From Pseudomonadota bacterium (GTDB lineage: Bacteria > CALINM01), in contig JAOABK010000015.1 in the NCBI GenBank assembly GCA_026418415.1, forward strand, positions 1-39,361: a stretch of DNA of 39,361 bases, in the 5' to 3' direction. Under the pieces are notes generated by a model, which saw only the letters and a list, made by a program, of their open reading frames with translations, was not told the DNA's origin and ran no database searches. Position 1 is the stretch's first letter; each line of letters begins with the position of its first letter. Made by a program: the position numbers and the translations under genes. Shown one piece after another: positions 8,657-17,984 of this stretch.

Positions 8657-9136
8657 TTAATTAAACAAATAAGACATTTTCTCATCTTCAGAACTAAAAA
8701 CAAACTCCCTTATGTTTTCAGCAATTATTTTAATATTAACCCACAAAAGATTTTCAGATACAATATACTCCTCAATTTTATCAGCCCACTCAATGATAGT
8801 TACTCCACCAGAATTGATAAAATCATACCATCCCATATCTTCTAACTCTGAAAAATCACTCAACCTATATAGATCAAAGTGGTATAAAATCAGCCTTCCA
8901 GAGGTATATGTTTGACATATAACAAAGGTTGGACTCGTAATCAATCTTTCAATACCTAACCCTTTGCCAATACCCTTGACAAAGTTTGTCTTACCAGCAC
9001 CTAAATCTCCAATAAGAGCAATTATCTCTCCCCCTCTGCATCTCTTTCCAATCTCTATACCTAATTTTATAGTCTCCTCTTCTGATTTAGTTGTGTAAGT
9101 TTTTAAAATAAATAGTTCATCACTTTTTCTTTTCAT
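8657..9136 (-). CDS. tsaE: tRNA threonylcarbamoyladenosine biosynthesis ATPase TsaE
   Basis: TsaE is the ATPase that works with TsaB and TsaD to make the t6A modification at position 37 of ANN-decoding tRNAs. The 159-residue protein has the P-loop GDLGAGKT at 43-50. Family motifs SPTF, YHFDLYRL and IEWADKIEE follow in order. The length is normal for the family. Its start overlaps the end of the CBS-domain gene by 17 bases, with AAGGGA a short distance upstream. It is the last gene of the long leftward housekeeping operon. In Geobacter-like genomes lysC and cimA follow at about this place, and here the TPR pair lies between. Confidence 0.95.
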   Translation of the reverse strand: MKRKSDELFILKTYTTKSEEETIKLGIEIGKRCRGGEIIALIGDLGAGKTNFVKGIGKGLGIERLITSPTFVICQTYTSGRLILYHFDLYRLSDFSELEDMGWYDFINSGGVTIIEWADKIEEYIVSENLLWVNIKIIAENIREFVFSSEDEKMSYLFN

Positions 9137-9587
9137 ATTCCCTTACTAAGGCTTTAAGTAAACTCTCTTTAGTTATTAACCCGATTGGAACACCATTCTC
9201 TACAACAGGTAAATGATGAACTTTTTTATCTATCATTATTGTTGCTGCATCATTGACAGGTGTATCTGGGCCAATAGTAATTATATCTTCTGAAGTCATT
9301 ATCTCCTCTACCTTTGAAGCAGAAATTTTCTTAATTTCTTCGTCTAATTTAGACAGGTTTTCTAAAATGATAAAAGAATCCATAAAGGTAAAGAAAGTCG
9401 GTATATGAATATTTTTCTCTTGAAAGATTAGATCTGTCTCTGTTACTATCCCGATTAGCTTGCCACTTTTGTCAATAACCAGAGCACAGTCTTTACCCCT
9501 TTCTAAAAAGATTTTAGCTACCTCTGAAACCCCCATATCCGGTGAAACTGTCAAAAATTCCCTTTCCATGACCTCTTTAACAACCAT
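9120..9587 (-). CDS. Tandem CBS-domain protein
   Basis: This 155-residue protein consists of one CBS pair. The first domain spans about 5-60 (VSPDMGVSEVAKIF, GIVTETDLIF) and the second about 92-148 (IGPDTPVNDAATIM, HLPVVENGVPIGLIT). A short insert between them contains PTFFTFMDSF. There is no fused enzyme domain. CBS pairs bind adenosine-containing ligands such as AMP, ATP or SAM, and some bind c-di-AMP. It overlaps nnrD by 11 bases at one end and tsaE by 17 at the other, so it is fixed in the operon that also encodes the c-di-AMP synthase. GGGAGG six bases before the ATG supports the start. The ligand and target are unknown. Confidence 0.9.
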   Translation of the reverse strand: MVVKEVMEREFLTVSPDMGVSEVAKIFLERGKDCALVIDKSGKLIGIVTETDLIFQEKNIHIPTFFTFMDSFIILENLSKLDEEIKKISASKVEEIMTSEDIITIGPDTPVNDAATIMIDKKVHHLPVVENGVPIGLITKESLLKALVREYEKKK

Positions 9588-11112
9588 TGTTAACCTCCCA
9601 TTTTTTTAGTACCATTGGTATTGCTTCTATAATATCTGTAGCATTAAGTCCATATTCACCAAAACATTCTTTTGCATAGTCTCCAGACCTGCCATGTAGA
9701 AGAAGGGATAAGATTATTGAATCTCTGACGCTATATTTTTGTGCAATTAAAGATCCAATTATTCCTGAAAGAACATCTCCACTTCCAGCAGTGGCCATCC
9801 CTGGATTACCATATGTTGAAAAATAGACATTTCCAGAGGGATCGGAATATATAGTAGTTGCTCCCTTTAAAATTACGTGACAACTATATTTTTTCGCAAA
9901 CTCCATCGTTAACTCGACAGGACTCTTTAAAACTTGTTTTATATCAACATCCATTAATCTTGCCATCTCTCCAGGATGGGGTGTTAATACTATATCTGTG
10001 TTCACTTTTTTTAGTAAATCCTTTTTTATTGAAAGACAGTTCAATCCATCAGCATCTATAACTGTTGGAACCTGAATAATTTTCATAACATTTTCAAAAA
10101 AATTAATGGTTTTATCATTAAACCCCATTCCAGGTCCTAATACAATGCTTTCCTTGTCTTCTAAAAAAGCTTTCAATGCATCAATTGAATTAACATCTAA
10201 ATACCCTTCACTTCCTTGAAGCGGGAAAGTCATAACCTCTAAGGAGCATGCCTCTATAATATTATTAAGCTCTACTGGACAAACGATTGTTACGAGCCCA
10301 GCCCCTGTTCTTAAACCAGCCTTAGCAGACATTGAAACTGCACCACTCTTGCCCTTTGAACCACCTATTACAACCATATGTCCATATGTACCTTTATGGG
10401 TATTAGGACCTCTTCTTTTTAAAATGCCTCTTTCTTCTTCTCCGATTAGAAAAAAGGTGGTATCGAAATCACAAGATAGAGATATATCAACAACCCTAAT
10501 ATCTCCAGCATATTCACGTCCTGGAAATAATAGATGCCCTAATTTTAAATAACCAAAAGTAACAGTAGAGTTCGCCTTAACTGCAATACCCATCATTTCG
10601 CCCGTATCGGAATTAATCCCCGATGGGATGTCTATGCTTAAAACATATTTTCTCGAATTATTTATTTTAAAAATCAGATCTCTATATATTCCGCTAACTT
10701 CCCTTGTTAAACCCGTTCCAAAAAGGGCATCTATTATTATATCTGCAGAATCGAATAAATGATCAATGCTCTCCAAATTATTTCTAACAAGAAAAATTGG
10801 TATACCCATGTTGTTCAAAATTTTAAAATTTATATCACTTTCGGAGGAAAAACTTTTTTCTCCATCAACAATCACAACACTAACATCAGCGCTTGAATTT
10901 TTTAAATGTCTTGCTACAGCCATACCATCCCCACCATTATTGCCCCTTCCGCTAAGGACAAGTATCTTTTTATCAGCTACATCTATTATCTCTTTCAGAT
11001 AATTAGCAACACCGATGGCAGCATTCTCCATTAAAATAAGTGGTGGAATCCCAATTTTCTCAGCTCTCTTTTCTAACTCTCTCATTTGTGAAGAACTGCA
11101 TACCTTTCTCAT
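9577..11112 (-). CDS. nnrD: Bifunctional NAD(P)H-hydrate epimerase and dehydratase
   Basis: This two-domain metabolite-repair enzyme restores NAD(P)H that has become hydrated at the nicotinamide ring. The N-terminal epimerase (YjeF_N) domain spans about 1-215 and shows GRGNNGGDG at 55-63. The C-terminal ADP- or ATP-dependent dehydratase (YjeF_C) domain spans about 225-505 and shows PHPGEMARL near 379-386 and the nucleotide-binding segment NPGMATAGSGDVLSG at 436-450. The 511 residues match the usual fused length. The name nnr is also used for the fused form. The start overlaps the acpS stop by four bases. The position between acpS and tsaE is a conserved bacterial arrangement. Confidence 0.95.
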   Translation of the reverse strand: MRKVCSSSQMRELEKRAEKIGIPPLILMENAAIGVANYLKEIIDVADKKILVLSGRGNNGGDGMAVARHLKNSSADVSVVIVDGEKSFSSESDINFKILNNMGIPIFLVRNNLESIDHLFDSADIIIDALFGTGLTREVSGIYRDLIFKINNSRKYVLSIDIPSGINSDTGEMMGIAVKANSTVTFGYLKLGHLLFPGREYAGDIRVVDISLSCDFDTTFFLIGEEERGILKRRGPNTHKGTYGHMVVIGGSKGKSGAVSMSAKAGLRTGAGLVTIVCPVELNNIIEACSLEVMTFPLQGSEGYLDVNSIDALKAFLEDKESIVLGPGMGFNDKTINFFENVMKIIQVPTVIDADGLNCLSIKKDLLKKVNTDIVLTPHPGEMARLMDVDIKQVLKSPVELTMEFAKKYSCHVILKGATTIYSDPSGNVYFSTYGNPGMATAGSGDVLSGIIGSLIAQKYSVRDSIILSLLLHGRSGDYAKECFGEYGLNATDIIEAIPMVLKKWEVNNGC

Positions 11113-11471
11113 AATCTCTCCAAAACCGCCATTGCTATTGCATACTCCCCGTCATGGGATATAGAAACATGTATTTTTATATTTTCTAACTCAAATTGTT
11201 TAATTATTTTATCTGATAATTGAACGAAAGGCTTGCCCACATCATCATTTAGGACAGATATGTCTTTAAAAAACACATTTTTTGAAAAACCTGTACCTAA
11301 AGCTTTAACAAAGGCCTCCTTTACTGCAAACTTCCCACCAATCTCCATTACATCCTTTCTTTTAATTTCCTCTTCTCTAAATACTTTTCTCAAAAATCTT
11401 TCTCCATACCTATCTAACATTGACCTAATTCTCTCTATTTTTACTATATCTACACCTAAACCAATAACCAT
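11109..11471 (-). CDS. acpS: Holo-[acyl-carrier-protein] synthase
   Basis: AcpS transfers the 4'-phosphopantetheine arm of CoA to acyl carrier protein, activating it for fatty-acid synthesis. The 120-residue length is typical. The magnesium-binding aspartate sits in GLGVDIVKIERI (D8). The second signature, KFAVKEAFVKALGTG, holds the catalytic glutamate and lysine. The C-terminal ISHDGEYAIAMAV completes the fold. The ATG follows immediately after the pdxJ stop (TAAATG), and the end overlaps nnrD by four bases, so expression is tightly coupled. Confidence 0.96.
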   Translation of the reverse strand: MVIGLGVDIVKIERIRSMLDRYGERFLRKVFREEEIKRKDVMEIGGKFAVKEAFVKALGTGFSKNVFFKDISVLNDDVGKPFVQLSDKIIKQFELENIKIHVSISHDGEYAIAMAVLERL

Positions 11472-12206
11472 TTATAAACCAGTTTCCTTTGCAGTTATAA
11501 TTAAATTTTTCATTTCCCTAACAGCCTCTTTCATTCCAACAAATATACTCCTGCTTACTATACTGTGTCCTATGTTTAACTCATACAATCCAGGTATCCC
11601 CGCTATCTTCTGGACATTTTCATAGTTCAAGCCATGACCTGCACTGGTTTTTAGTTTTCTATCTAAGGAGAAAAGAACACATTTCTTTATCTTTAAGAAT
11701 TCTCGATCCCTTTCCTCTTCACTTAAAGCATCTGCATATTTACCTGTATGAATTTCAATCCCATTAACTCCTAATTCATAGCATTTTTCTATCTGTTCTT
11801 CATCGGGATCAACAAAAATAAATACTTTTATTCCTCCACTCTTGAGTTTAGAACAGATTTTTTTTAGATTAACAAAATGATTTTTTACATCAAGACCTCC
11901 CTCTGTAGTTAGTTCCTCTCTCTTTTCAGGAACCAAGGTTACCATGTGAGGTTTAACTTGGAGAGCAATTTCTACCATTTCTTTAGTCCCAGCCATTTCC
12001 AGATTTAGCCTCGTTTTGACAATCTCTTTTAAAATTTTCAAATCCCTTTCCTTTATATGTCTCCTATCCTCTCTAAGATGGACTGTAATACCATCAGCAC
12101 CACCTAATTCTGCAAGCACAGCAGCATGAATTGGATCTGGATAAGAGGTTTTTCTCGCTTCTCTTAAAGTTGCTACATGATCAATATTTACCCCTAACTT
12201 TACCAT
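11472..12206 (-). CDS. pdxJ: Pyridoxine 5'-phosphate synthase
   Basis: PdxJ closes the pyridoxine ring from 1-deoxyxylulose 5-phosphate and 3-amino-2-oxopropyl phosphate, the last step of the DXP-dependent vitamin B6 pathway. The 244-residue TIM barrel begins with the signature KLGVNIDHVATLREARK. It continues with ADGITVHLREDRRHI, MVTLVPEKREE, GIEIHTGKYAD, SAGHGLNYENV and ELNIGHSIVSRS, all characteristic of the family. GGGGAGTG precedes the ATG. It sits between glmM and acpS, an order seen in many Proteobacteria. Confidence 0.97.
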   Translation of the reverse strand: MVKLGVNIDHVATLREARKTSYPDPIHAAVLAELGGADGITVHLREDRRHIKERDLKILKEIVKTRLNLEMAGTKEMVEIALQVKPHMVTLVPEKREELTTEGGLDVKNHFVNLKKICSKLKSGGIKVFIFVDPDEEQIEKCYELGVNGIEIHTGKYADALSEEERDREFLKIKKCVLFSLDRKLKTSAGHGLNYENVQKIAGIPGLYELNIGHSIVSRSIFVGMKEAVREMKNLIITAKETGL

Positions 12207-12209
12207 TTC

Positions 12210-13571
12210 TCACTCCCCACACAAGTTTTTTGATATTACCTCTTTAAGAAGGTCATTCCATTTCCACATTATCCTCTCATCCTTACATTCTATCATTATT
12301 CTAATCTTTGGTTCCGTTCCAGAATATCTGATATTAAGCCTTCCTTTATTTTTTCTTAGTTCCTCTTCAGCAGAATTAATTGCCCTTCTAATCTCCTCTA
12401 TTTCCATAAAATCATTTTTTTCCTTAACCCTTATAGATGAAATAACCTGTGGATAAGGCTCTATTATCTCTGATAGTTCTGAAAGTGGTTTTCCTTCAGT
12501 CAAAAGGGCATTTAAAACTTGTAAACCTGCTATTACACCATCACCAGTGGTTGCATAATCAAGGGCTATTATATGCCCTGACTGTTCTCCACCTAAATTA
12601 AGGTCCTCTTTTAAGAGAGCTTCAACAACATTTCTATCGCCAACAGGTACTTTAATTACCTTACCCCCTAATCCTTCCATAAAATCATCTAAAGCCATGT
12701 TGCTCATAATCGTTGCTACAATTGTTTTCTTCTTAAGCCTATTGGTTCTTAACATATGCTTCGCAAGTATTGCAAGAATCTTATCACCATTTAGAATCCT
12801 TCCCTTTTCATCACAAAATATAACTCTATCCCCATCACCGTCAAGAGCAATTCCAAGATTGGCACCACTCTCAAGAACATGTTTTGATAAATGTTCTGGA
12901 TAAAGGGCTCCACATCCTTCATTAATATTTTCTCCATCGGGATTAACACCAACAGGAATAACATTCGCACCAAGTTCTTCGAATACCTTTGGTGCAATTT
13001 TATAAAAAGCACCATTTGCACAATCAACAACTATTTTTATTCCTTCGAGGGTGTATTCCTTAGGAAAGGTTGTCTTCAAATAACTAATATAACGACCTGC
13101 CGCATCTTCGATCCTATGTGCTTTGCCTATTTCTTTATTTGTTGGTCTTATGTTGTCAATCTCATTTCCCAAGCATAATTTCTCAATCTTCTCTTCTAAC
13201 TCATCGGATAGTTTGAATCCATCTCTGGAAAAAATTTTAATCCCGTTATCATAGAAGGGATTATGAGAAGCTGAAATTACAACACCAGCATCCGCCCTTA
13301 TGCTTTGAGTTAAGAAAGCAATGCCAGGAGTAGGAATAGGTCCAACAAGAACACAATCTCCACCCATAGAACAAATACCTGATGCCAAAGCAGTCTCAAG
13401 CATGTATCCTGAAAGTCTTGTGTCTTTACCAATCAAAATTTTGTGTCTTGTTCTATCATGATTTCTAAATATATATGCAATAGCCCTACCAACTTTGAAT
13501 GCTATCTCTGGAAGCATGGGATATTCATTTGCAACACCTCTTATTCCATCGGTACCAAAAAGTTTTCCCAT
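12210..13571 (-). CDS. glmM: Phosphoglucosamine mutase
   Basis: GlmM interconverts glucosamine 6-phosphate and glucosamine 1-phosphate on the way to UDP-GlcNAc for peptidoglycan and lipopolysaccharide. All four alpha-phosphohexomutase motifs are intact in the 453 residues. They are the phosphoserine loop SASHNP (serine 102), the metal loop DGDGDR (244-249), the sugar-specificity loop GGEQSGH (327-333) and the phosphate-binding RYSGTEP (415-421). The N-terminal FGTDGIRG marks GlmM rather than phosphomannomutase. AAGGAGG precedes the ATG. Linkage to cdaA and cdaR is widely conserved, and in Firmicutes these proteins interact to tune c-di-AMP production. Confidence 0.97.
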   Translation of the reverse strand: MGKLFGTDGIRGVANEYPMLPEIAFKVGRAIAYIFRNHDRTRHKILIGKDTRLSGYMLETALASGICSMGGDCVLVGPIPTPGIAFLTQSIRADAGVVISASHNPFYDNGIKIFSRDGFKLSDELEEKIEKLCLGNEIDNIRPTNKEIGKAHRIEDAAGRYISYLKTTFPKEYTLEGIKIVVDCANGAFYKIAPKVFEELGANVIPVGVNPDGENINEGCGALYPEHLSKHVLESGANLGIALDGDGDRVIFCDEKGRILNGDKILAILAKHMLRTNRLKKKTIVATIMSNMALDDFMEGLGGKVIKVPVGDRNVVEALLKEDLNLGGEQSGHIIALDYATTGDGVIAGLQVLNALLTEGKPLSELSEIIEPYPQVISSIRVKEKNDFMEIEEIRRAINSAEEELRKNKGRLNIRYSGTEPKIRIMIECKDERIMWKWNDLLKEVISKNLCGE

Positions 13572-13583
13572 AAAGCCTCCTTA

Positions 13584-14183
13584 TTAGTCAAGGAAAAGAA
13601 TATTTACAGAGTCGGGTTTTAAAGTTATCTTTTCACTGGGGCTGATCAATTTCACCCCTATTTTTTTATTGCCTTCATTATTCGTAAAATCCTCAGTTTC
13701 AACATATTTTACATTTTCCATTATATACTTAGGCCCCTTTACAATAACAGATTCTGGTGTCACTTTTATTTTTCTATTTCCAGAGTACCTGGGGACTACT
13801 TTTAGCCTGCGTTCTATTATAGGAGCTAAACGTACTATTATCTTTTCTGGTTGAATTTTTAGAATCTGAAAATTTGATGGTAGATTTAACTTCTCTTGAG
13901 AAATATCAAAAACTAATCTTCCAGCTCTTTGCCCCCTTAAAGAAATTTCTATTCTATTAGAATTATTCATAAAATTATTTAATAAATGCTTTGGTCCCTT
14001 GACCCAAACCACAATCTCAGGTGTATTAACTTCATCAAGATATAAGGTTTCTGGCATACCTGTAAAATAAACACTATATCTAAGAGCAGTTTCAACTAAA
14101 CCCTTTCCCTGAACATAAAACCAAATAGAGATCGAGAAAATTATTGCTACAATTTTTAATTCCCAATTTTCAAAAATTTTCAT
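13584..14183 (-). CDS. cdaR: YbbR-domain protein CdaR, regulator of the diadenylate cyclase
   Basis: This 199-residue protein has one N-terminal membrane helix (about 9-26, IVAIIFSISIWFYVQG). An extracytoplasmic region with about two YbbR repeats follows, each showing the pattern VxVxGP (VVWVKGPKHLL, VIVKGPKYIM). YbbR proteins bind and modulate the membrane diadenylate cyclase encoded next to them. The start overlaps the cdaA stop by four bases (ATGA). Firmicute CdaR proteins often carry four repeats, so this is a short version of the kind found in Proteobacteria-like genomes. Confidence 0.88.
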   Translation of the reverse strand: MKIFENWELKIVAIIFSISIWFYVQGKGLVETALRYSVYFTGMPETLYLDEVNTPEIVVWVKGPKHLLNNFMNNSNRIEISLRGQRAGRLVFDISQEKLNLPSNFQILKIQPEKIIVRLAPIIERRLKVVPRYSGNRKIKVTPESVIVKGPKYIMENVKYVETEDFTNNEGNKKIGVKLISPSEKITLKPDSVNILFLD

Positions 14184-14953
14184 TTCTTTGAAGCCTTTTT
14201 AACACCAAAAAGTAATTTGTTTAACAATCTCTCTAAGATCTCTTCATTTACCTTTGTGGTTATTTTGCCATCCACTGCTACTGAAATATCCCCTGTCTCT
14301 TCTGATACAACAAGTGATACCGCATCTGTTTCTTCGGTTACACCAATTGCTGCTCTGTGTCGGGTCCCCAAATTTTTTGAAAGATTAGACTGGGTTGTTA
14401 AAGGAAGAAAGCATCCCGCTGCTTTTAAAACACCATCTTTTATTATTACCGCACCGTCATGAAGTGGTGTTGCGGGGTGGAATACAGATAACAAAAGTTC
14501 CTTTGAAACTTTAGCATTTAAGATGGTTGCATCTTCCATGTACTCACTTAAATCATCTTCTCTTTGAAAAACAATTAATGCACCGATTTTATTCATTTGC
14601 ATTGTTTTAACCGCTCTAAAAATCTCTTCTAAATATTCTGTACTTTTTGGAGTCTTAACATTTTTCATCATAGCGCCTCTTCCAACCAAAACAAGAGCAC
14701 GCCTAATTTCAGGATTAAAAACAATTACAAGCATGATTAGTATTGATGAGATAAAATTATTTAAAATCCAGTTTATAGTTATAATTTGATAGTAATCTGT
14801 TAAAAAATAAGCAACAAAAAGAATAGCACAACCCAAAAGAATCTTAAAAGTTCTTGTTCCTTTTAAAAAAAGAAGGACCTTGTAGGTGATATAACTCATC
14901 ACCGCAATATCTAAGATGTCTTGCCAACGAATTGTATATATCAATTGTTTCAT
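14180..14953 (-). CDS. cdaA: Membrane diadenylate cyclase (c-di-AMP synthase)
   Basis: CdaA joins two ATP molecules into cyclic di-AMP, a second messenger that controls potassium and osmolyte transport and envelope homeostasis. The 257-residue protein has three N-terminal membrane helices (about 12-90) and a cytoplasmic DAC domain. The catalytic DGA motif is at 166-168 (LHDGAVII) and the RHR motif at 198-200 (GTRHRAAIGVTEETDA). Both are intact, so the enzyme should be active. It is followed by its regulator cdaR and then glmM, the classic three-gene arrangement. No c-di-AMP phosphodiesterase of the GdpP type is in the window. Confidence 0.96.
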   Translation of the reverse strand: MKQLIYTIRWQDILDIAVMSYITYKVLLFLKGTRTFKILLGCAILFVAYFLTDYYQIITINWILNNFISSILIMLVIVFNPEIRRALVLVGRGAMMKNVKTPKSTEYLEEIFRAVKTMQMNKIGALIVFQREDDLSEYMEDATILNAKVSKELLLSVFHPATPLHDGAVIIKDGVLKAAGCFLPLTTQSNLSKNLGTRHRAAIGVTEETDAVSLVVSEETGDISVAVDGKITTKVNEEILERLLNKLLFGVKKASKK

Positions 14954-14958
14954 TATTC

Positions 14959-16170
14959 TTAGTAAATATCAGCATTTCTTATTGCATCCGCTACTTTTAC
15001 CGCATCCCTCATTCTCTTTACTTCATGCACCCGAACTATATGAGCACCACTTATTATTCCAATACCTACACTTACCATAGTTTCATCGTCTCTTTCATGA
15101 GCCTCTTTACCGGTTATCTTACCTAAAAAAGATTTTCTTGAAGGCCCAATTAGTATTGGTAAACCAAAGATAGAGAACTCTTTTAGTTTTTTTAAAATAT
15201 ACAAATTATGCTCAAACTTCTTTCCAAAACCTATACCAGGGTCTATAACTATTCTTTCCCTTTCAATGCCAGCTTCAACTGCTTTATTTATGGAATTAGA
15301 AAGACTTTCTATAACTTCTCCCATAAAATCTTCGTACTCTGTATCCTTTTGCATCTCCTGAGGTTTTCCACGGGTATGCATTAAAATTATACCAGCCCTT
15401 TTTTCTGCTACTACTTTTTTCATATTTTCATCAAAATTCAAACCACTAATATCATTTACTATATCAGCTCCTGCTTCAAGAGCCTTTTTCGCGGTCTCAC
15501 TTTTATATGTATCAACTGAAACAATAATGTCTTTATTATAATTTTTAATCATCTCAATTACTGGTACTACCCTTGTAATTTCCTCTTCAGCACTAACTGG
15601 TTCTGCAAAAGGTCTTGTTGATTCACCACCAATATCAAGTATATCAGCACCTTCTTGATATAAATTAATTGCATGTTTGAAAGCCTTCTCTTTATCAGTA
15701 TAAAGTCCACCATCAGAGAAAGAATCAGGAGTTACATTAACCACTCCCATAATAAGGGTTCTTTCACCGATTTCTATCTCTCGATCTCTTATTTTCCAAA
15801 CAAACTTCTCTTTGTTAATGTTGCTTAAAATTTGTCTTATTTCTTCTGATAATTTCTTCATAGAAAAGGGCTGACGGAGAAGTCTTCTACAAAGCTCATA
15901 ATACTGCTTTAAAGTGCCCATTATTAAAACATCACTTCTTTCAACTCCACCAACAAGTACTGCCCTATTCACCGCAGTGTCGCCACCAATTGCGAGCATT
16001 TCTTGTTTTAAAATATGGGCTTGTGGAAGCTTTAGATTATATATCTTTAAGTTCAGTGTCATGGTTTTTCGAAACATTGATGCAATACCGCCCTGATCGG
16101 AACCTATCTTTTCAATCTGAAATCTGGCTTCCTTCTCATTAGCGATATCTATTTTTCTTATCTTAAACAA
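14959..16170 (-). CDS. folP: Dihydropteroate synthase with N-terminal extension
   Basis: FolP condenses p-aminobenzoate with dihydropterin pyrophosphate in folate synthesis. The catalytic TIM barrel occupies about 136-395 and shows [15 protein letters not shown] at 141-155, the pABA loop [11 protein letters not shown] at 181-191, and [13 protein letters not shown] further on. The first 130 residues are an extra domain ([36 protein letters not shown]) also seen in other deltaproteobacterial and archaeal-type DHPS proteins, whose role I cannot state. The start is TTG with AGGAGAAG upstream, inside the ftsH end, and the genes overlap by eight bases. At 403 residues it is about 120 longer than E. 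coli FolP. Confidence 0.93.
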   Translation of the reverse strand: MFKIRKIDIANEKEARFQIEKIGSDQGGIASMFRKTMTLNLKIYNLKLPQAHILKQEMLAIGGDTAVNRAVLVGGVERSDVLIMGTLKQYYELCRRLLRQPFSMKKLSEEIRQILSNINKEKFVWKIRDREIEIGERTLIMGVVNVTPDSFSDGGLYTDKEKAFKHAINLYQEGADILDIGGESTRPFAEPVSAEEEITRVVPVIEMIKNYNKDIIVSVDTYKSETAKKALEAGADIVNDISGLNFDENMKKVVAEKRAGIILMHTRGKPQEMQKDTEYEDFMGEVIESLSNSINKAVEAGIERERIVIDPGIGFGKKFEHNLYILKKLKEFSIFGLPILIGPSRKSFLGKITGKEAHERDDETMVSVGIGIISGAHIVRVHEVKRMRDAVKVADAIRNADIY

Positions 16171-17953
16171 CAGCTTCTCCTATAATGTTATCTATCTCTT
16201 TGCCGTCAAGAGTTTCCTTTATAAGAAGCATTTCAACAAGTTTTTCTAATTTATCCCTGTGTTTAATAATTATATCCTTTGCCTTTTCATAAGAATCTGT
16301 TACTATATGCTTTATTTCATTATCAATCTCAATAGCAGTTTTTTCACTATAATTTTTGTGCTCTGCAAAATCCCTTCCTAAGAAAATATGCTCACTTCTC
16401 TTGCCAAAAGTTACCGGTCCAAGTCTTTCACTCATCCCCCATTCGCAGACCATTTTTCTCGCTAATTCTGTTGCTCTCTCAAGGTCATTTCCAGCTCCAG
16501 TGGTCATCTTACCCAATGCAATCTCCTCTGCTGCCCTGCCACCTAATAGAATTGCTAAATTATTTAATAGATAGTCTTTTGTATAATTATGTTTGTCATC
16601 TAAGGGAACAAGTTGTGTAAGCCCTAAAGCCATACCCCTTGGTATTATTGAAACTTTATGGATTGGATCTGTACCAGGTAACATTTTTGCTACAAGGGTG
16701 TGCCCAGCCTCATGATATGCAGTAACCCTTTTTTCTTCCTCACTAATTACCATGCTCCTTCTTTCTGTCCCCATCATAACTTTATCCTTTGCCTGTTCAA
16801 AGGCTTCCATATCTACCACATCTTTGTTCATTCTTGCTGCAAGAAGTGCTGCTTCATTAACCATATTTGCAAGGTCTGCTCCAGAAAACCCAGGGGTACT
16901 TTTTGCAAGTAATGATAAATCAACATCTGGCGCTAAAGGTATCTTTGAAGTATGGACCTTAAGGATCTGCTCTCTTCCTCGTACATCAGGCTTTGGAACT
17001 ACAACCTGTCTATCAAATCTACCAGGCCTTAAAAGTGCTGGATCAAGAATATCTGGTCTATTAGTAGCAGCAACTATAATAATCCCTGTATTTGGATCAA
17101 ATCCATCCATCTCAACAAGGAGTTGATTAAGGGTTTGTTCCCTTTCATCATGTCCCCCGCCGAGTCCTGCTCCCCTCTGCCTGCCAACCGCATCTATTTC
17201 ATCAATAAAAATGATGCAAGGTGCATTTTTTTTCGCTGTGTCAAATAAATCCCTAACCCTTGAAGCACCAACACCAACAAACATTTCCACAAAATCTGAG
17301 CCAGAAATTGAAAAGAATGGCACTCCCGCTTCACCTGCAATTGCCTTCGCAAGTAGCGTTTTTCCAGTACCAGGAGAACCAACAAGGAGAACGCCTTTAG
17401 GTATTCTTGCACCTAATCGGGTAAACTTCTTAGGGTCTTTAAGAAAATCTATTATTTCCTTTAGTTCTTCCTTTGCCTCTTCAATACCAGCGACATCAGC
17501 AAAAGTAACCCTATTTTTGCTATCCTGCTGGGTTTTAAATCTTGCTTTCCCAAAGGAAAGCGCTTTGCCCTGCCCAGACTGCATCTGTTTCATGAAAAAA
17601 ATCCAAACGCCTATAAAAAGAAGCATTGGTAACCATGAAATTAAAGCATTTTGCCAAAATCCACCCTCTTCTGGTTTAACATCAATTTTAACTCCCTTTT
17701 CTCTAAGGATCTTTATTAGGTCTGGATCTGGTGGCATGTATGTCTTAAACTCAGTTCCATCCTTATTCTTGCCTGTTATCTTCTGACCCTGTATTGATAC
17801 TGTATCAACCTTGCCTTCATCCACATCAATTAAAAACTCACTATACAATACTTTTTTAGACTTACCAGCAGGTTGATTAAAGTAGTTAAATACGAGCATC
17901 ATCGTCAACAACAATAATACCCATATTGTCAAAGTTTTAAGAGCGTTGTTCAT
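16163..17953 (-). CDS. ftsH: ATP-dependent zinc metalloprotease FtsH
   Basis: FtsH degrades damaged or regulated membrane and cytoplasmic proteins. The 596-residue chain has two membrane helices (about 6-24 and 103-121) around a small periplasmic domain. The AAA module carries Walker A GSPGTGKT (192-199), Walker B IIFIDEID (247-254) and the arginine-finger region RPGRFDRQ. The zinc-protease motif HEAGH is at 414-418. All are intact and the length is typical. A TGGAGAA site precedes the ATG. The gene lies directly downstream of tilS, a very widespread bacterial pairing, and overlaps folP by eight bases. Confidence 0.97.
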   Translation of the reverse strand: MNNALKTLTIWVLLLLTMMLVFNYFNQPAGKSKKVLYSEFLIDVDEGKVDTVSIQGQKITGKNKDGTEFKTYMPPDPDLIKILREKGVKIDVKPEEGGFWQNALISWLPMLLFIGVWIFFMKQMQSGQGKALSFGKARFKTQQDSKNRVTFADVAGIEEAKEELKEIIDFLKDPKKFTRLGARIPKGVLLVGSPGTGKTLLAKAIAGEAGVPFFSISGSDFVEMFVGVGASRVRDLFDTAKKNAPCIIFIDEIDAVGRQRGAGLGGGHDEREQTLNQLLVEMDGFDPNTGIIIVAATNRPDILDPALLRPGRFDRQVVVPKPDVRGREQILKVHTSKIPLAPDVDLSLLAKSTPGFSGADLANMVNEAALLAARMNKDVVDMEAFEQAKDKVMMGTERRSMVISEEEKRVTAYHEAGHTLVAKMLPGTDPIHKVSIIPRGMALGLTQLVPLDDKHNYTKDYLLNNLAILLGGRAAEEIALGKMTTGAGNDLERATELARKMVCEWGMSERLGPVTFGKRSEHIFLGRDFAEHKNYSEKTAIEIDNEIKHIVTDSYEKAKDIIIKHRDKLEKLVEMLLIKETLDGKEIDNIIGEAVV

Positions 17954-17984
17954 ACATTCTCCATTGAAAAATTTACATTAATGT

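Noticed and set aside
11233-11625. A 130-codon plus-strand frame spanning acpS and pdxJ
   Set aside because: It crosses two certain genes on the other strand and has no independent coding signal.
17211-17786. A 191-codon open frame on the plus strand opposite ftsH
   Set aside because: ftsH is certain from all its motifs. The antisense frame has low-complexity composition with many Ser, Pro and Ile, and no ribosome binding site or family resemblance.
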